Notes: generated from the sequence alone by a model not told the origin. Positions 53,751 to 62,916 are shown, counted from the first letter of the stretch. The stretch: 64,000 bases of DNA from Halomonas sp. (GCF_029263665.1 NZ_JAJUFQ010000004.1:124001-188000); one strand, 5' to 3'. Numbers and translations are program-made.

Positions 53751-54872
53751 TCACTGCCACGGCCCACTGGCATAACGTTCCAGCGCCTCGGCATCGAAGT
53801 CGAAGCCGAGGCCTGGTGTCTTCGGCAACAGCAGACGTCCGTTGTCGAATTCCAGTTGGGTATCGACCAGGCGGCGGAAGTTGAGCACCTGGTCATCGGC
53901 AAAGAACTCGACCATGCGCACGTTGGGTGCTGACGCCACCAGATGCACATGCAGGTCATGGAACCAGTGAGGATAGATCTCCACACCGAAGCTGGCAGCG
54001 GTGGCCGCGATACGGCGGAATTCAGTAATTCCGCCACACACGGCAGCATCGGTCTGCAGGATCATCGCCGCTTCCTTGTCGAGCAGCTCGCGGAAGCGCC
54101 AGCGCCCGGCCTCGATCTCGCCGGTCGCCACCGGGACAGGCGTACGCTCGGCCAGACGGCGGTGATTGTCGATGTCATCCGGGCTGAAGGGTTCCTCGAT
54201 CCAGAACGGCGAATAGGGTTCGGCCATGCGCATGAAGGCCAATGCACTGGGCAGATCATGCCAGGCGTTATTGGCATCCATCATCAGTTGCACATCGGGT
54301 CCGATGGCTTCTCGCACCGCGGACAGACGCGCTTCCTCACTGGCCAGATCTCCGCGCCCCACCTTGATCTTGACCGCCGTGAAGCCCTGCTCCACATGAT
54401 TGGCCATTTCCTGGGCAAGGTGATCCGGCGTCTTGCCCTCGAGGTAATAGCCGCCACTGGCATAAGCCGGAACAGACTCCAGATCGCTGGCCCCAAGGTA
54501 CTTGTACAACGGCAACCCCGCCGCTCGAGCATTGCGATCCCACAGCGCGGTATCGAGGATGCTGATGGCGCGCATCACCGAGCCGCAACGGCCATGCAAC
54601 AGCGCCTCCTGGTACATTTGCTGCCACAGCGCCTCGGTGGCATGGCAATCAGCGCCCACCAGCAGCGGTGCGAACAGTTCACGTACCGCATGGGTGACCA
54701 ACGCACCGGCGTTGCTGCCGCCATAGCAGAAACCGATGCCCTTGTGGCCATCCTCACCCTCGACCTCCACGACCGCATAGTCGCGCTTGAATACCTGGCG
54801 ATTGGAGAAACTGGTGGGGTGGTCCAGAGGCACACAGATAGTGCGGGCACGTACCGATCTTATCGTTGTCAT
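53751..54872 (-). CDS. Enolase-superfamily enzyme (mandelate racemase/muconate lactonizing type)
   Basis: In this 373-residue enzyme the N-terminal capping domain is followed by a TIM barrel. Lys168/Lys170 lie in VKIKVG, metal ligands are Asp199 in MMDAN, Glu226 or Glu227 in WIEEP and Glu252 in GEIE, and His308 or His310 lies in HDLHVHL near the C-terminus. The KxK plus His arrangement fits mandelate racemase-type acid-sugar dehydratases. Substrate is probably a sugar acid supplied by TctCBA. It lies between tctA and the DapA-like gene. Confidence 0.88.
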   Translation of the reverse strand: MTTIRSVRARTICVPLDHPTSFSNRQVFKRDYAVVEVEGEDGHKGIGFCYGGSNAGALVTHAVRELFAPLLVGADCHATEALWQQMYQEALLHGRCGSVMRAISILDTALWDRNARAAGLPLYKYLGASDLESVPAYASGGYYLEGKTPDHLAQEMANHVEQGFTAVKIKVGRGDLASEEARLSAVREAIGPDVQLMMDANNAWHDLPSALAFMRMAEPYSPFWIEEPFSPDDIDNHRRLAERTPVPVATGEIEAGRWRFRELLDKEAAMILQTDAAVCGGITEFRRIAATAASFGVEIYPHWFHDLHVHLVASAPNVRMVEFFADDQVLNFRRLVDTQLEFDNGRLLLPKTPGLGFDFDAEALERYASGPWQ

Positions 54873-54914
54873 GAAGGGTCCTCGCGGGCTTGGTCCTGTG
54901 GGTTTTATCTGCTT

Positions 54915-56426
54915 TCATCGTTGCGTCTGGCGCCGCCCACCGACTGCCGTGCGCAGCCAGCGAAACAGCGGTGTGGCCTGTAGAATCGACAGCGCCGCGA
55001 TGCACAGCAGCACCACCGCAATGGGGCTATCGAGGAAGATGCCCATGCGTCCCTGGCCGATCAGCATGGACTGCTGGAAGCTGGTTTCCATGACCGGCCC
55101 CAGGATCAGACCAATTACCATCGGTGCCGGTGAGATACCGGCCTTCTGCATCCAGTAACCGAACAATCCGAAGCCCAGCATCAGACCGACCTCGAACAGG
55201 CTGTTGTTGATGGCAAAGGCACCGATGACGCAGAGAGTGATGATGGCGCAGGCGACAAAACTGTCCGGAATACGGGTCACCGCCACACACATGCGGGTGA
55301 ACATCAGCCCCACGACCAGCAGGCCGATGTTGGCCATGATCACCGCCCAGATCAGGGTGTAGGTGACATCGCCATAGTCGGTGAGCAGATTGGGGCCCGG
55401 CAGAATGCCCTGCACCATCAAGGCTCCCAGCAGAATGGCCGTCGATGAGCTGCCGGGAATTCCCAGCGCAATGGTGGGAATCAGCGCCCCACCCACCACG
55501 GCGTTGTTGGCTGCCTCGGGGGCAGCAACACCGGCCAGATCCCCCTTGCCGAAACGGCTCTTGTCACGGGCAAAGCGCTTGGCCTCGTTATAGGCGAACC
55601 AACTGGCGGTATCTCCTCCGGTACCGGGAATCAGCCCCGTCACGATGCCGATGCCACTGGAGCGCAAAATGTTGGGCATCAGGTGGCGTAACTCGGAAAG
55701 ACGTGGAATCAGCCGGTCAGTGATGCGGCTGGCGACTTTCTGGGTACCGTGCGCCTTCTCGATCAACAACAGTGCCTGGGGGATCGAGAACAACCCGATC
55801 AACGCCACGGTGAACTCGATGCCGGAAAACAGGTTGATATTGCCGAAGGTCATGCGCGGTGTGCCGGTAATCAGGTCCATACCCACCGTGCTCAGCAACA
55901 GCCCCAACGCCCCGGACAGCAGGCCACTGATCACTGAGCCCTGAGACAACGAGCCGATGATGGTGATGCCCAGCACGGCTATGGCGAACAGTTCCACCGG
56001 ACCGAACTTGAGCACCATCACTCCCAATAGCGGCGCGGCCGTCAGCAAGGCCACACCGCTGAGCAGCCCACCGAAGAAGGAAGCAAACAGCGACACACCC
56101 AGCGCCTGCCCAGCCTTGCCCTGCTGGGAAAGAGGAAAGCCATCCAGCACCGTCGCGGCCGCCGATGGGGTGCCCGGCGTGCGCAGCAGGATGGCTGCGA
56201 TCGAACCACCGTAGGACGCTCCAACATAAAGCGCGGCCAGCATGCTCAAACCACTGGCCGGCTCCATGGAGAAGGTCAGCGGCAGCAGCAGTGCCAGCGC
56301 CATGGTCGCCGACAACCCCGGCATGGCGCCCACGAACAGGCCCAGCAAGGTGCCACCTATCACCAACGCCACGTTGGTGAAACTCAGCACGTTGACCAGT
56401 CCGGTCATGATCAGGGAATTATCCAT
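54915..56426 (-). CDS. tctA: Tripartite tricarboxylate transporter, TctA large permease
   Basis: The 503-residue membrane protein has about 12 helices. The repeated Gly-Pro-rich blocks GTLLGLFVGAMPGLSATMAL and GIVTGLIPGTGGDTASWFAY are TctA hallmarks. It moves a carboxylate with Na+ or H+ together with TctB and the periplasmic binding protein. Start 56426 (MDNSLIMTGL) follows GGAG; longer forms add only polar residues. It follows tctB by 60 nt. Confidence 0.92.
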   Translation of the reverse strand: MDNSLIMTGLVNVLSFTNVALVIGGTLLGLFVGAMPGLSATMALALLLPLTFSMEPASGLSMLAALYVGASYGGSIAAILLRTPGTPSAAATVLDGFPLSQQGKAGQALGVSLFASFFGGLLSGVALLTAAPLLGVMVLKFGPVELFAIAVLGITIIGSLSQGSVISGLLSGALGLLLSTVGMDLITGTPRMTFGNINLFSGIEFTVALIGLFSIPQALLLIEKAHGTQKVASRITDRLIPRLSELRHLMPNILRSSGIGIVTGLIPGTGGDTASWFAYNEAKRFARDKSRFGKGDLAGVAAPEAANNAVVGGALIPTIALGIPGSSSTAILLGALMVQGILPGPNLLTDYGDVTYTLIWAVIMANIGLLVVGLMFTRMCVAVTRIPDSFVACAIITLCVIGAFAINNSLFEVGLMLGFGLFGYWMQKAGISPAPMVIGLILGPVMETSFQQSMLIGQGRMGIFLDSPIAVVLLCIAALSILQATPLFRWLRTAVGGRRQTQR

Positions 56427-56486
56427 TACACGAGACTCCATCCCCGGCTGCCGCCATCTGCCTCCAGATGACAACAGCCGGGAAGA

Positions 56487-56966
56487 TCAGAATGCTGCCA
56501 GGAAGGGAGGTAGAAGTGGCACGGGCAAACCGAGAAAGCCGATGAATACCAGACACACCATGGCCACCAGCAACGAGATGCCAATCAGGCTGAAGCGCAG
56601 TGCCACGTGACGAACGATGGCCAGAGCGACCAACATGAACACCACCGTCGCCAATACATAGCCCAGCCACATGATGCAGTTGACGTAGACCGCGGCCAGC
56701 ACAAGTATCAGCAGGGCCTTCCAACGCTGCCCGCCTGTTTCGCTGCTGTCGCCCTCAGAGGTGTCAGAGGACGAGGCAGGTACCAGCTTACGACGCCGAG
56801 CCCCGACCACTTCCTGAACCAGCATCGCGATACCGAGCAGGGCCACGACCACCGAGTAGATCAATGGCATGCTCGCTGCGCGTGATGGATACTCCAGCGC
56901 ATTGACATAGAAGACCCCGGCAATGCCGATACTGACCAGCGCCAGGGCCACACGACTGATATTCAT
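56487..56966 (-). CDS. tctB: Tripartite tricarboxylate transporter, TctB small permease
   Basis: The 159-residue protein has four hydrophobic helices in two pairs, separated by a polar Ser/Asp/Glu-rich loop (VPASSSDTSEGDS). PSRAASMPLIYSV near the first helix pair is typical. GGAGGGG precedes the start. It sits between tctC and tctA in one operon. Confidence 0.88.
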   Translation of the reverse strand: MNISRVALALVSIGIAGVFYVNALEYPSRAASMPLIYSVVVALLGIAMLVQEVVGARRRKLVPASSSDTSEGDSSETGGQRWKALLILVLAAVYVNCIMWLGYVLATVVFMLVALAIVRHVALRFSLIGISLLVAMVCLVFIGFLGLPVPLLPPFLAAF

Positions 56967-57001
56967 TGCAGCCCCTCCAATCCATGATCATCCACTGACC
57001 G

Positions 57002-57973
57002 TCACTCGTTGACCTGGTCCTTCACTTCTTCCCAGATCTGCTCGTACTGGGTCTCCATGTCCTTGATCATCTGCTGGTAGTCATCCCCGGTCCGAATATC
57101 CAGGTTGAGGGCCCGGTCACGCGCAGTCTGCTGAAACTCCTCGTTGTTCTTCAGCGACTCGAAGGCAGCAATCAGCTGCTCACGGGCTTCCTCCGGGATA
57201 TCCGCAGGGGCGCTGTACCCCCGCGATGAACCGGCGACCACCTCCACGCCTTTCTCGGTCATGGTCGGTACATCGGCCAGCATTTCCAGACGCTCAGCGG
57301 AGAACACCGCCAGAGCACGCAGGCTCCCCGCCTCGATATGACCATAGACATTGCCGAGGTTGTTGAAACTGGCATCGACCTGTCCGCCCATGGCAGCGGT
57401 TGCCGAGGGCCCATCCCCCTGGAAAGGCACCTTCTGGAAGGACAGCCCGGTGGCCTGCTCGATCAGGATGGTGGAAAAGAAGTCATCACCACCGACACCG
57501 GAATTGCCCACGGTGATGGTGCCAGGGCTTGCCTCGGCAGCAGCAAGAAAGTCTTCCACCGTCTCGTAGGGGCTGTCGGCGGGTACCACGATGATGCCGG
57601 GGTCCGTCACCACATTGGCAATCGGCGTCATTTCATCCACCGAGTAGGAGATGGCGTCATTCATGATGTAGTTGGTCATCAGCATCGGGGTGTTGGTGAT
57701 GCTGATCACGGTGCCATCGGCCTGGGACTGCTTGGCCAGCCTGGTCCAGGCAATGGCCCCGGTGGCTCCGGGTAGATACTCGTTGACGAAGTCCACGCCC
57801 AGCGCCTCGCTGAGGAAGGGTTGCGTCAGCTGTGCCAGGGTGTCACTGCCACCGCCGGCCTTGAAGCCCTGCAGTACCTTGATTTCATCTCCTGCCGAGT
57901 ACTCAGCCTGGGCCAGACCGGCTACCAGCATGCCGGATACGAGAACGGTGGCAGTTGCTCCACGCTTGATCAT
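57002..57973 (-). CDS. tctC: Tripartite tricarboxylate transporter substrate-binding protein TctC
   Basis: This 323-residue periplasmic protein has a signal peptide ending GLAQA. The family blocks are IKVLQGFKAGGGSDTLAQL, NEYLPGATGAIAW, ITVGNSGVGGDDFFS and RALAVFSAERLEMLADVPT. It binds a carboxylate such as a sugar acid or hydroxyacid with few direct contacts. It is the first gene of the minus-strand operon, with an AT-rich shared promoter region toward the divergent IlvD-type dehydratase. Confidence 0.92.
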   Translation of the reverse strand: MIKRGATATVLVSGMLVAGLAQAEYSAGDEIKVLQGFKAGGGSDTLAQLTQPFLSEALGVDFVNEYLPGATGAIAWTRLAKQSQADGTVISITNTPMLMTNYIMNDAISYSVDEMTPIANVVTDPGIIVVPADSPYETVEDFLAAAEASPGTITVGNSGVGGDDFFSTILIEQATGLSFQKVPFQGDGPSATAAMGGQVDASFNNLGNVYGHIEAGSLRALAVFSAERLEMLADVPTMTEKGVEVVAGSSRGYSAPADIPEEAREQLIAAFESLKNNEEFQQTARDRALNLDIRTGDDYQQMIKDMETQYEQIWEEVKDQVNE

Positions 57974-58063
57974 GAGGAATCTCCAGTGCTGTTGTCGTTG
58001 TGCTGCTCTACAGCATGGCTGAGGGCAGGGTTCGCACTTGCCGGAATCAAGCTAGTAGACTGC

Positions 58064-58098
58064 CAATAAAATTGTCAATAATCTTGTCAAATATATTG
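58064..58098. promoter_or_regulatory. AT-rich operator-like region between tctC and the dehydratase gene
   Basis: A 35-bp block starts CAATA and ends TATTG, contains two direct copies of TTGTCAA (58072 and 58084, 12 bp apart) and an inner CAATAAAATTG inverted repeat. It lies in the divergent gap, so it is a good candidate site for the GntR regulator encoded after the dehydratase gene. Confidence 0.5.
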
Positions 58099-58220
58099 TT
58101 GCCATCTAGCCTCCAGTGCAGAGGCAACCGAATCGGTCAGCAACAAATCGGCCAACAACAGGCACCGTTCAAGACAGGCCCTGCCAAATACAACACCATG
58201 TGACCAGCGAGGAATCTTCG

Positions 58221-59981
58221 ATGAGCGATGACCAGCAACAGCGCAAGGGAGACAGCACCGACCATCAAGGTCATGGCATGTCCAACCGCTTGACCAACTA
58301 TGGCGATGCGGCCTTCTCGCTGTTCCTGCGCAAGGCCTTCATCAAGGGGATGGGTTATACCGACGATGCCCTGTCACGTCCGGTCATCGGGATTGCCAAC
58401 ACCTATAGCGGATACAACGCCTGCCACGGCAATGTCCCCGGGCTGGTGGAGAGCATCAAGCGCGGCGTCATGCTGGCGGGCGGCCTGCCGGTGGACTTTC
58501 CGACCATTACCCTGCACGAGTCCTTCGCCCACCCCACCAGCATGTATCTACGCAACCTGATGGCCATCGATACCGAAGAGATGATTCGCGCCCAGCCGAT
58601 GGATGCAGTGGTACTGATCGGTGGCTGCGACAAGACGGTTCCCGCTCAGTTGATGGCCGCTGCCAGTGCCGGCATTCCCACTGTGCAGGTGGTGACCGGC
58701 CCGATGTTGACCGGTTCCCATCGGGGCACTCGCGTGGGCGCCTGTACCGACTGTCGTCGCTACTGGGCCATGTACCGAGGCGAGGATATCGACGACAACG
58801 AGATCGCCGAGGTCAACGACAAGCTGGTACCGACTGTCGGCACCTGCTCGGTGATGGGGACCGCCAGCACCATGGCCTGTCTCGCCGAGACTCTCGGTAT
58901 CATGCTGCCGGGAAGCGCCACGGCGCCGGCGGTGTTTGCCGACCGCCTGCGAGTGGCCGAGGACTCCGGGAGTCTCGCCGTGGCCATGGCACGTGCCGGC
59001 GTAACCCCAGACCGTATCCTGACTCCAGAGGCCTTCGAGAATGCCCTGAGAGTGCTGCTGGCACTAGGCGGGTCGACCAATGGCCTGATCCACCTGACCG
59101 CCATTGCCGGCCGGCTGGGCATCGACATCGACCTCGATGCCTTCGACCGCATGAGCCATGAAACTCCCGTGCTGGTCGACCTGAAGCCCTCCGGCGAGCA
59201 CTACATGGAAGACCTGCATCGCGCCGGCGGCCTGCCGACGCTACTGCGTGAACTCAAGTCATTGCTGCATCTCGATGCCATGACCATCAACGGCCGTACC
59301 CTGGGCGAGAATATCGATGCGGCGGTACACCTGGTCGACCAACCCGTGGTTCGATCACGCCACAACCCCATCTATGCCCGCGGGGGAATCGCCGTGCTGC
59401 GTGGCAACCTTGCCCCGGCCGGAGCCATCATCAAGCAGTCTGCCGCCAGCCCCGAACTGATGCGTCACCGCGGACGTGCCGTAGTGTTTACCTCGCTGGA
59501 GGATCTCGCCCAACGCATCGACGATCCGAATCTCGATGTCCAGGCCGATGATGTGCTGGTGTTGCAGAATATCGGCCCCAGAGGCGCGCCCGGCATGCCC
59601 GAGGCGGGCTATATTCCGATACCGAAAAAGCTCGCAGCCCAGGGCGTCAAGGACATGGTGCGCATCTCCGATGGCCGCATGAGTGGTACCGCGGCAGGCA
59701 CCATTGTGCTGCATGTGTCACCGGAATCGGCACAGGGGGGACCACTGGGACTGGTACGCGATGGCGATACCATTCGCCTGGATGTGGAATCACGCGAGCT
59801 GGTGCTGGAAGTCGCGGAAGACGAACTCCAGGCCAGACGCCAGCAACAGCCTCCGCAGCAGGAAGACACCAACCTGCTCGGCTATCGACGACTGTTCATG
59901 GAGCAGATTCTGCAGGCGGAAGAAGGCTGCGACTTCCGGGCCTGCCGGCCCGAACCAAGCTGCCGGGTGCCTCGCTCATGA
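58221..59981 (+). CDS. IlvD/Edd-family sugar-acid dehydratase (arabinonate/xylonate dehydratase type)
   Basis: In this 586-residue enzyme the 2Fe-2S ligands are Cys68 in NACHGN, Cys136 in GGCDKT and Cys209 in GTCSVMGTAST. The 68- and 73-residue spacing equals that I recall for L-arabinonate and D-xylonate dehydratases. It dehydrates an aldonic acid to a 2-keto-3-deoxy acid. The N-terminus from ATG 58221 includes a 20-residue polar extension. The C-terminus ends in a Gln-rich linker and a short tail with Cys. It is divergent from tctC and is followed by a GntR regulator. Confidence 0.88.
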   Translation: MSDDQQQRKGDSTDHQGHGMSNRLTNYGDAAFSLFLRKAFIKGMGYTDDALSRPVIGIANTYSGYNACHGNVPGLVESIKRGVMLAGGLPVDFPTITLHESFAHPTSMYLRNLMAIDTEEMIRAQPMDAVVLIGGCDKTVPAQLMAAASAGIPTVQVVTGPMLTGSHRGTRVGACTDCRRYWAMYRGEDIDDNEIAEVNDKLVPTVGTCSVMGTASTMACLAETLGIMLPGSATAPAVFADRLRVAEDSGSLAVAMARAGVTPDRILTPEAFENALRVLLALGGSTNGLIHLTAIAGRLGIDIDLDAFDRMSHETPVLVDLKPSGEHYMEDLHRAGGLPTLLRELKSLLHLDAMTINGRTLGENIDAAVHLVDQPVVRSRHNPIYARGGIAVLRGNLAPAGAIIKQSAASPELMRHRGRAVVFTSLEDLAQRIDDPNLDVQADDVLVLQNIGPRGAPGMPEAGYIPIPKKLAAQGVKDMVRISDGRMSGTAAGTIVLHVSPESAQGGPLGLVRDGDTIRLDVESRELVLEVAEDELQARRQQQPPQQEDTNLLGYRRLFMEQILQAEEGCDFRACRPEPSCRVPRS

Positions 59982-60045
59982 GCCGCTGCTCTTGGTAGAC
60001 TGGCACCATGACATCACGACATATTTCAGCGCAGGGGAAGCGAAT

Positions 60046-60735
60046 ATGGGAAACCCATCTGCTACTGCTCGATCGACATCGGCGGAGGAAAACGCCTGCG
60101 GCGTGGAGGACATCGTCGCAGCGGTCGAGGAAGACATCGTTCTGGGACGCCTGCATCCCCGCGAAAGGCTCGTGGAAGAAGACTTGATCGAACGTTTCAA
60201 CGGCAAGCGCCATGTGGTGCGTCAGGCGCTCTTCCAGCTCGAGAATATCGGCCTGGTGGAGCGCATCAAGAACCGTGGCGCCTTCGTCAAGACATGGACA
60301 CCGGAAGAAGTCGAAAACCTCTACGCCATGCGCGAAATCCTGGAGCTGGCCGGCATCGATGCCCTGCCCCTGCCTGCTCCGGAAGCATGGCTGAAGGAAC
60401 TGGAGGCGATTCACCGCGAGTACAGCACGGCAGTGGATGCTCAAGACCTGCGTCAGGTCTTCCATCTCAACATTGCCTTCCACCGAACGCTGTTCGCCGC
60501 AACCGGCAACCCTTACCTTTATCAGACCATCAACGAATTTGCCCAACGCGCCCATGGCATCCGCTTCATTGCCATTGCCGATGCGGAAAGCCTGGCTCAG
60601 GCACGCCGAGAACATCAAGCCATGCTGGAAGCGATTCGTGCAGAGGATCGCCCCCGGCTACGCCAGCTCAGCCGCGAACACCTGTTGCCTTCAAAGAATC
60701 GCTATCTGGACCTGTATCGACGTACCTTCAATTGA
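60046..60735 (+). CDS. GntR-family (FCD) regulator of the acid-catabolism locus
   Basis: The 229-residue protein has a winged helix-turn-helix in the first 85 residues (LVEEDLIERFNGKRHVVRQA) and a helical FCD ligand domain (IAFHRTLFAATGNPYLYQTI; metal-binding His and Asp of this class are present). ATG 60046 follows AGGGGAAG. The C-terminus LLPSKNRYLDLYRRTFN reappears in a fragment at 62155-62208. It is likely a repressor of the two divergent transcripts, released by a sugar acid or intermediate. Confidence 0.87.
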   Translation: MGNPSATARSTSAEENACGVEDIVAAVEEDIVLGRLHPRERLVEEDLIERFNGKRHVVRQALFQLENIGLVERIKNRGAFVKTWTPEEVENLYAMREILELAGIDALPLPAPEAWLKELEAIHREYSTAVDAQDLRQVFHLNIAFHRTLFAATGNPYLYQTINEFAQRAHGIRFIAIADAESLAQARREHQAMLEAIRAEDRPRLRQLSREHLLPSKNRYLDLYRRTFN

Positions 60736-60787
60736 GTCGATCTTCACTTGAGAGGACTTTCACTGACGACGGTCACACATGGACTCG

Positions 60788-60823
60788 TTGAGCATGCCAT
60801 GCGCTGTTGAACATCATGCTCAA
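60788..60823. terminator. Hairpin between convergent GntR and outer-membrane genes
   Basis: TTGAGCATG (60788) and CATGCTCAA (60815) form a 9-bp stem around an 18-nt loop, adjoining the stop of the minus-strand barrel gene. No long T-run is seen; it probably stabilises or ends both transcripts. Confidence 0.5.
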
Positions 60824-62017
60824 TTAGTCCATCTGCATGCCCCAGGCATGACCGAACTGGATGTAGACCACTTCTTCCTCCGGACCCACAGCGTAATCAA
60901 GCCCGACATCCAGCCCCAGCTTGCGGGCAATACGGTAGCGCACTCCACCACCCCAGGTAGCAGCATCCGCGTCGTCATCGCCGAAGGTGCGGCCATAACC
61001 TCCGAAGCCGACTGCCGCCCAGCGGGGCGTGAGCTGCCGTCTGATTTCGATTTCCGAGGACAATACCTCGTCGCCAGTGTAGCGATTGCGTGCCAGGCCA
61101 CGGATATTGATATCCGGCTGCATGAAAAACGGCGCATCCTCGGAGGCCACTTGAGCGTCTGCCATGGCCGCGAATGTCCACTGGTCCCATGAATGGAACC
61201 AGGCGCCGAACAACGAGGCGGTATTGAAATCAGCATCACTCCCTATGGCCTCGTCGAAACGCTGGAACTCGGCGACCACATTGAGTCCACGAGTAGGCGT
61301 GAGAGGATTGTCCCGGTTGTCGAAGTGCCCTGCCACTCCCAGAGAGACGAGTTCAATCTTGCGTTCGGCCAGTTCCTCTATGCGCGGAAACTGGTCTTCG
61401 GTATCCAGATTGATGTCATTGCGTCGCCAGCGCAGCGAAGGCCCCAGCGAGAAACCACTATCACCAAAGCGGTAGCGGGTCTTCACACCGATGTAATCAA
61501 TATCGTTGTTGTAACGCAACGCCAGATCCCGGTTGCCGGGGTGAAAGTCGAGCACAGCCAACCCCGTCGCAGCAGCGACATCATAGAGCCAGCGCCCACC
61601 GGCAAATGAGCCGGACCGCATGATGCCGCCACCCCAGGAACCGTTACCGGTCACCGCTCCCCCAAGAATGGTACGGGTCGGGGGCAGATCAGAGCCTGGC
61701 GGCGGGTTCTGCACGAAATACGCCGCCATGCCCAGGCCGTCATCCACAGCGGGCTCAGTAATGATGATTGGCATAGAGATGAAGCCCCCCTTGGCGAGCA
61801 GGTTGGACATATCCAGTTGCCCATCCACCTCGTCAAAGAAGTTGCTGCGCCAGCCCACATGTTGTGATGGTGTCGAATCAGAGGAAGGGTTGGTTGATTC
61901 ACTGGCAGGAGGAGTTTCCGCGGCATCAGGCAGCGAGCCCTGGGCAAGGCCCGGATGAGGCGCCAGCAAGATCAACAGCAGATTACCAAGCAGCGCCGAA
62001 CGTACGAGCCGGTTCAT
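60824..62017 (-). CDS. BamA/TamA-type outer-membrane barrel protein without POTRA domains
   Basis: The 397-residue protein has a signal peptide (LLILLAPHPGLAQ), a low-complexity Pro/Ser/Thr segment, then about 330 residues of alternating beta strands. The surface-antigen features are LVSLGVAGHFDNRDNPLTPT, the turn NRYTGDEVLSSEIEIRRQL and a C-terminal aromatic end near YIQFGHAWG. It is too short to hold POTRA repeats, so it is a barrel-only member (Pfam Bac_surface_Ag style). Role unknown. Promoter is in the gap toward the second GntR gene. Confidence 0.82.
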   Translation of the reverse strand: MNRLVRSALLGNLLLILLAPHPGLAQGSLPDAAETPPASESTNPSSDSTPSQHVGWRSNFFDEVDGQLDMSNLLAKGGFISMPIIITEPAVDDGLGMAAYFVQNPPPGSDLPPTRTILGGAVTGNGSWGGGIMRSGSFAGGRWLYDVAAATGLAVLDFHPGNRDLALRYNNDIDYIGVKTRYRFGDSGFSLGPSLRWRRNDINLDTEDQFPRIEELAERKIELVSLGVAGHFDNRDNPLTPTRGLNVVAEFQRFDEAIGSDADFNTASLFGAWFHSWDQWTFAAMADAQVASEDAPFFMQPDINIRGLARNRYTGDEVLSSEIEIRRQLTPRWAAVGFGGYGRTFGDDDADAATWGGGVRYRIARKLGLDVGLDYAVGPEEEVVYIQFGHAWGMQMD

Positions 62018-62127
62018 GAAGATCCCCTGGAACAGGACAAGAGCAATAGCTGACGTTACGTCGTAGCCTCAAACCGGGAATACCTGCCCGGCAAGGATAC
62101 ACCGTGGACTTGCCAACATTCAGGTAT

Positions 62128-62208
62128 GACGCATTGAACCAGAATAGAACAGATGTACTGCCATCGAAGCATCGATACCTGAGCCTGTACCGCCACACCT
62201 TCCACTGA
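62128..62208 (+). pseudogene. Fragment of a GntR regulator (C-terminal end only)
   Basis: In frame from 62155 to the stop 62206-62208 the codons read VLPSKHRYLSLYRHTFH, matching LLPSKNRYLDLYRRTFN at the end of the intact GntR gene (60682-60735), with mostly synonymous or conservative differences. Weaker likeness (ALNQNRTD) extends to about 62128. There is no start, HTH or body upstream. This is a remnant of a duplicated or related regulator, not a functional gene. Confidence 0.75.
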
Positions 62209-62238
62209 CGCTTGCAAGGCTCCCCTGCGCGCAACGCA

Positions 62239-62916
62239 TCAGCATGCCCCACGCGCCACATCCCATGACAGGCGGATGTGTTCCTCCAGCAACCAGCGGG
62301 CATCCTGTATTCGCCGCTCGAGAGCAAGCTGCACCAGTTCCCCGTGCTGGGCATCGAGCCGTGCACGAATAGCCGGATTCCCCGGAGCCAGGCGACGGTA
62401 GCGATCAAACTGATCATGCAGTTGTTCAATGAAGCGCAAAAGCCAATGCGAACCACAAGGGGCCAGCAGGGTACGATGAAACTGCAGATGGGCCTGTTCC
62501 CATTTTTCCAGTTGCTCGGGTGACTTGTCGGCACGCAACAGCCGATGCTGAGCCGCGAGCAATTGGGACTCCCACTCGGCATCTCCTTCCTGGAAGGCCT
62601 GGGTCAGGGCCATGCACTCGAGCTGTACGCGCAAACGCGCAATGTCTTCCAGTTCCTCCGCAGACAGCGGAGGGACACGAAACCCGCGTTGATTGTGCTG
62701 CTCAAGCAGGCCATATGCTGCCAACCGGTTGAGTGCTTCGCGCAAAGGACTGAGCCCCACTGCGTATTGCGCTTTCAAGGCGCTGATGGCCAGTTTCTCG
62801 CCTGCCGCAAAGCGGCCACGAATCAGGTCTCGCTTGAGTTCATCGAACACTTGGCTCGCCGCTGTCTCACTCACGCCGGGAGCCAAGGCCCGCTCAACAG
62901 GTTTGGGCTTCGTCAT
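62239..62916 (-). CDS. GntR-family (FCD) transcriptional regulator
   Basis: In this 225-residue protein the winged helix begins at VFDELKRDLIRGRFAAGEKL with the recognition helix in GLSPLREALNRLAAYGLL, and the FCD domain follows (LQFHRTLLAPCGSHWLLRF). It resembles CsiR/GlaR-type regulators. Start 62916 (MTKPKPVERA) is preferred; the longer frame upstream is atypical. It is divergent from nhaC with repeats containing GTCAATTGAC between, making it a likely self- and neighbour-controlling regulator. Confidence 0.87.
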   Translation of the reverse strand: MTKPKPVERALAPGVSETAASQVFDELKRDLIRGRFAAGEKLAISALKAQYAVGLSPLREALNRLAAYGLLEQHNQRGFRVPPLSAEELEDIARLRVQLECMALTQAFQEGDAEWESQLLAAQHRLLRADKSPEQLEKWEQAHLQFHRTLLAPCGSHWLLRFIEQLHDQFDRYRRLAPGNPAIRARLDAQHGELVQLALERRIQDARWLLEEHIRLSWDVARGAC

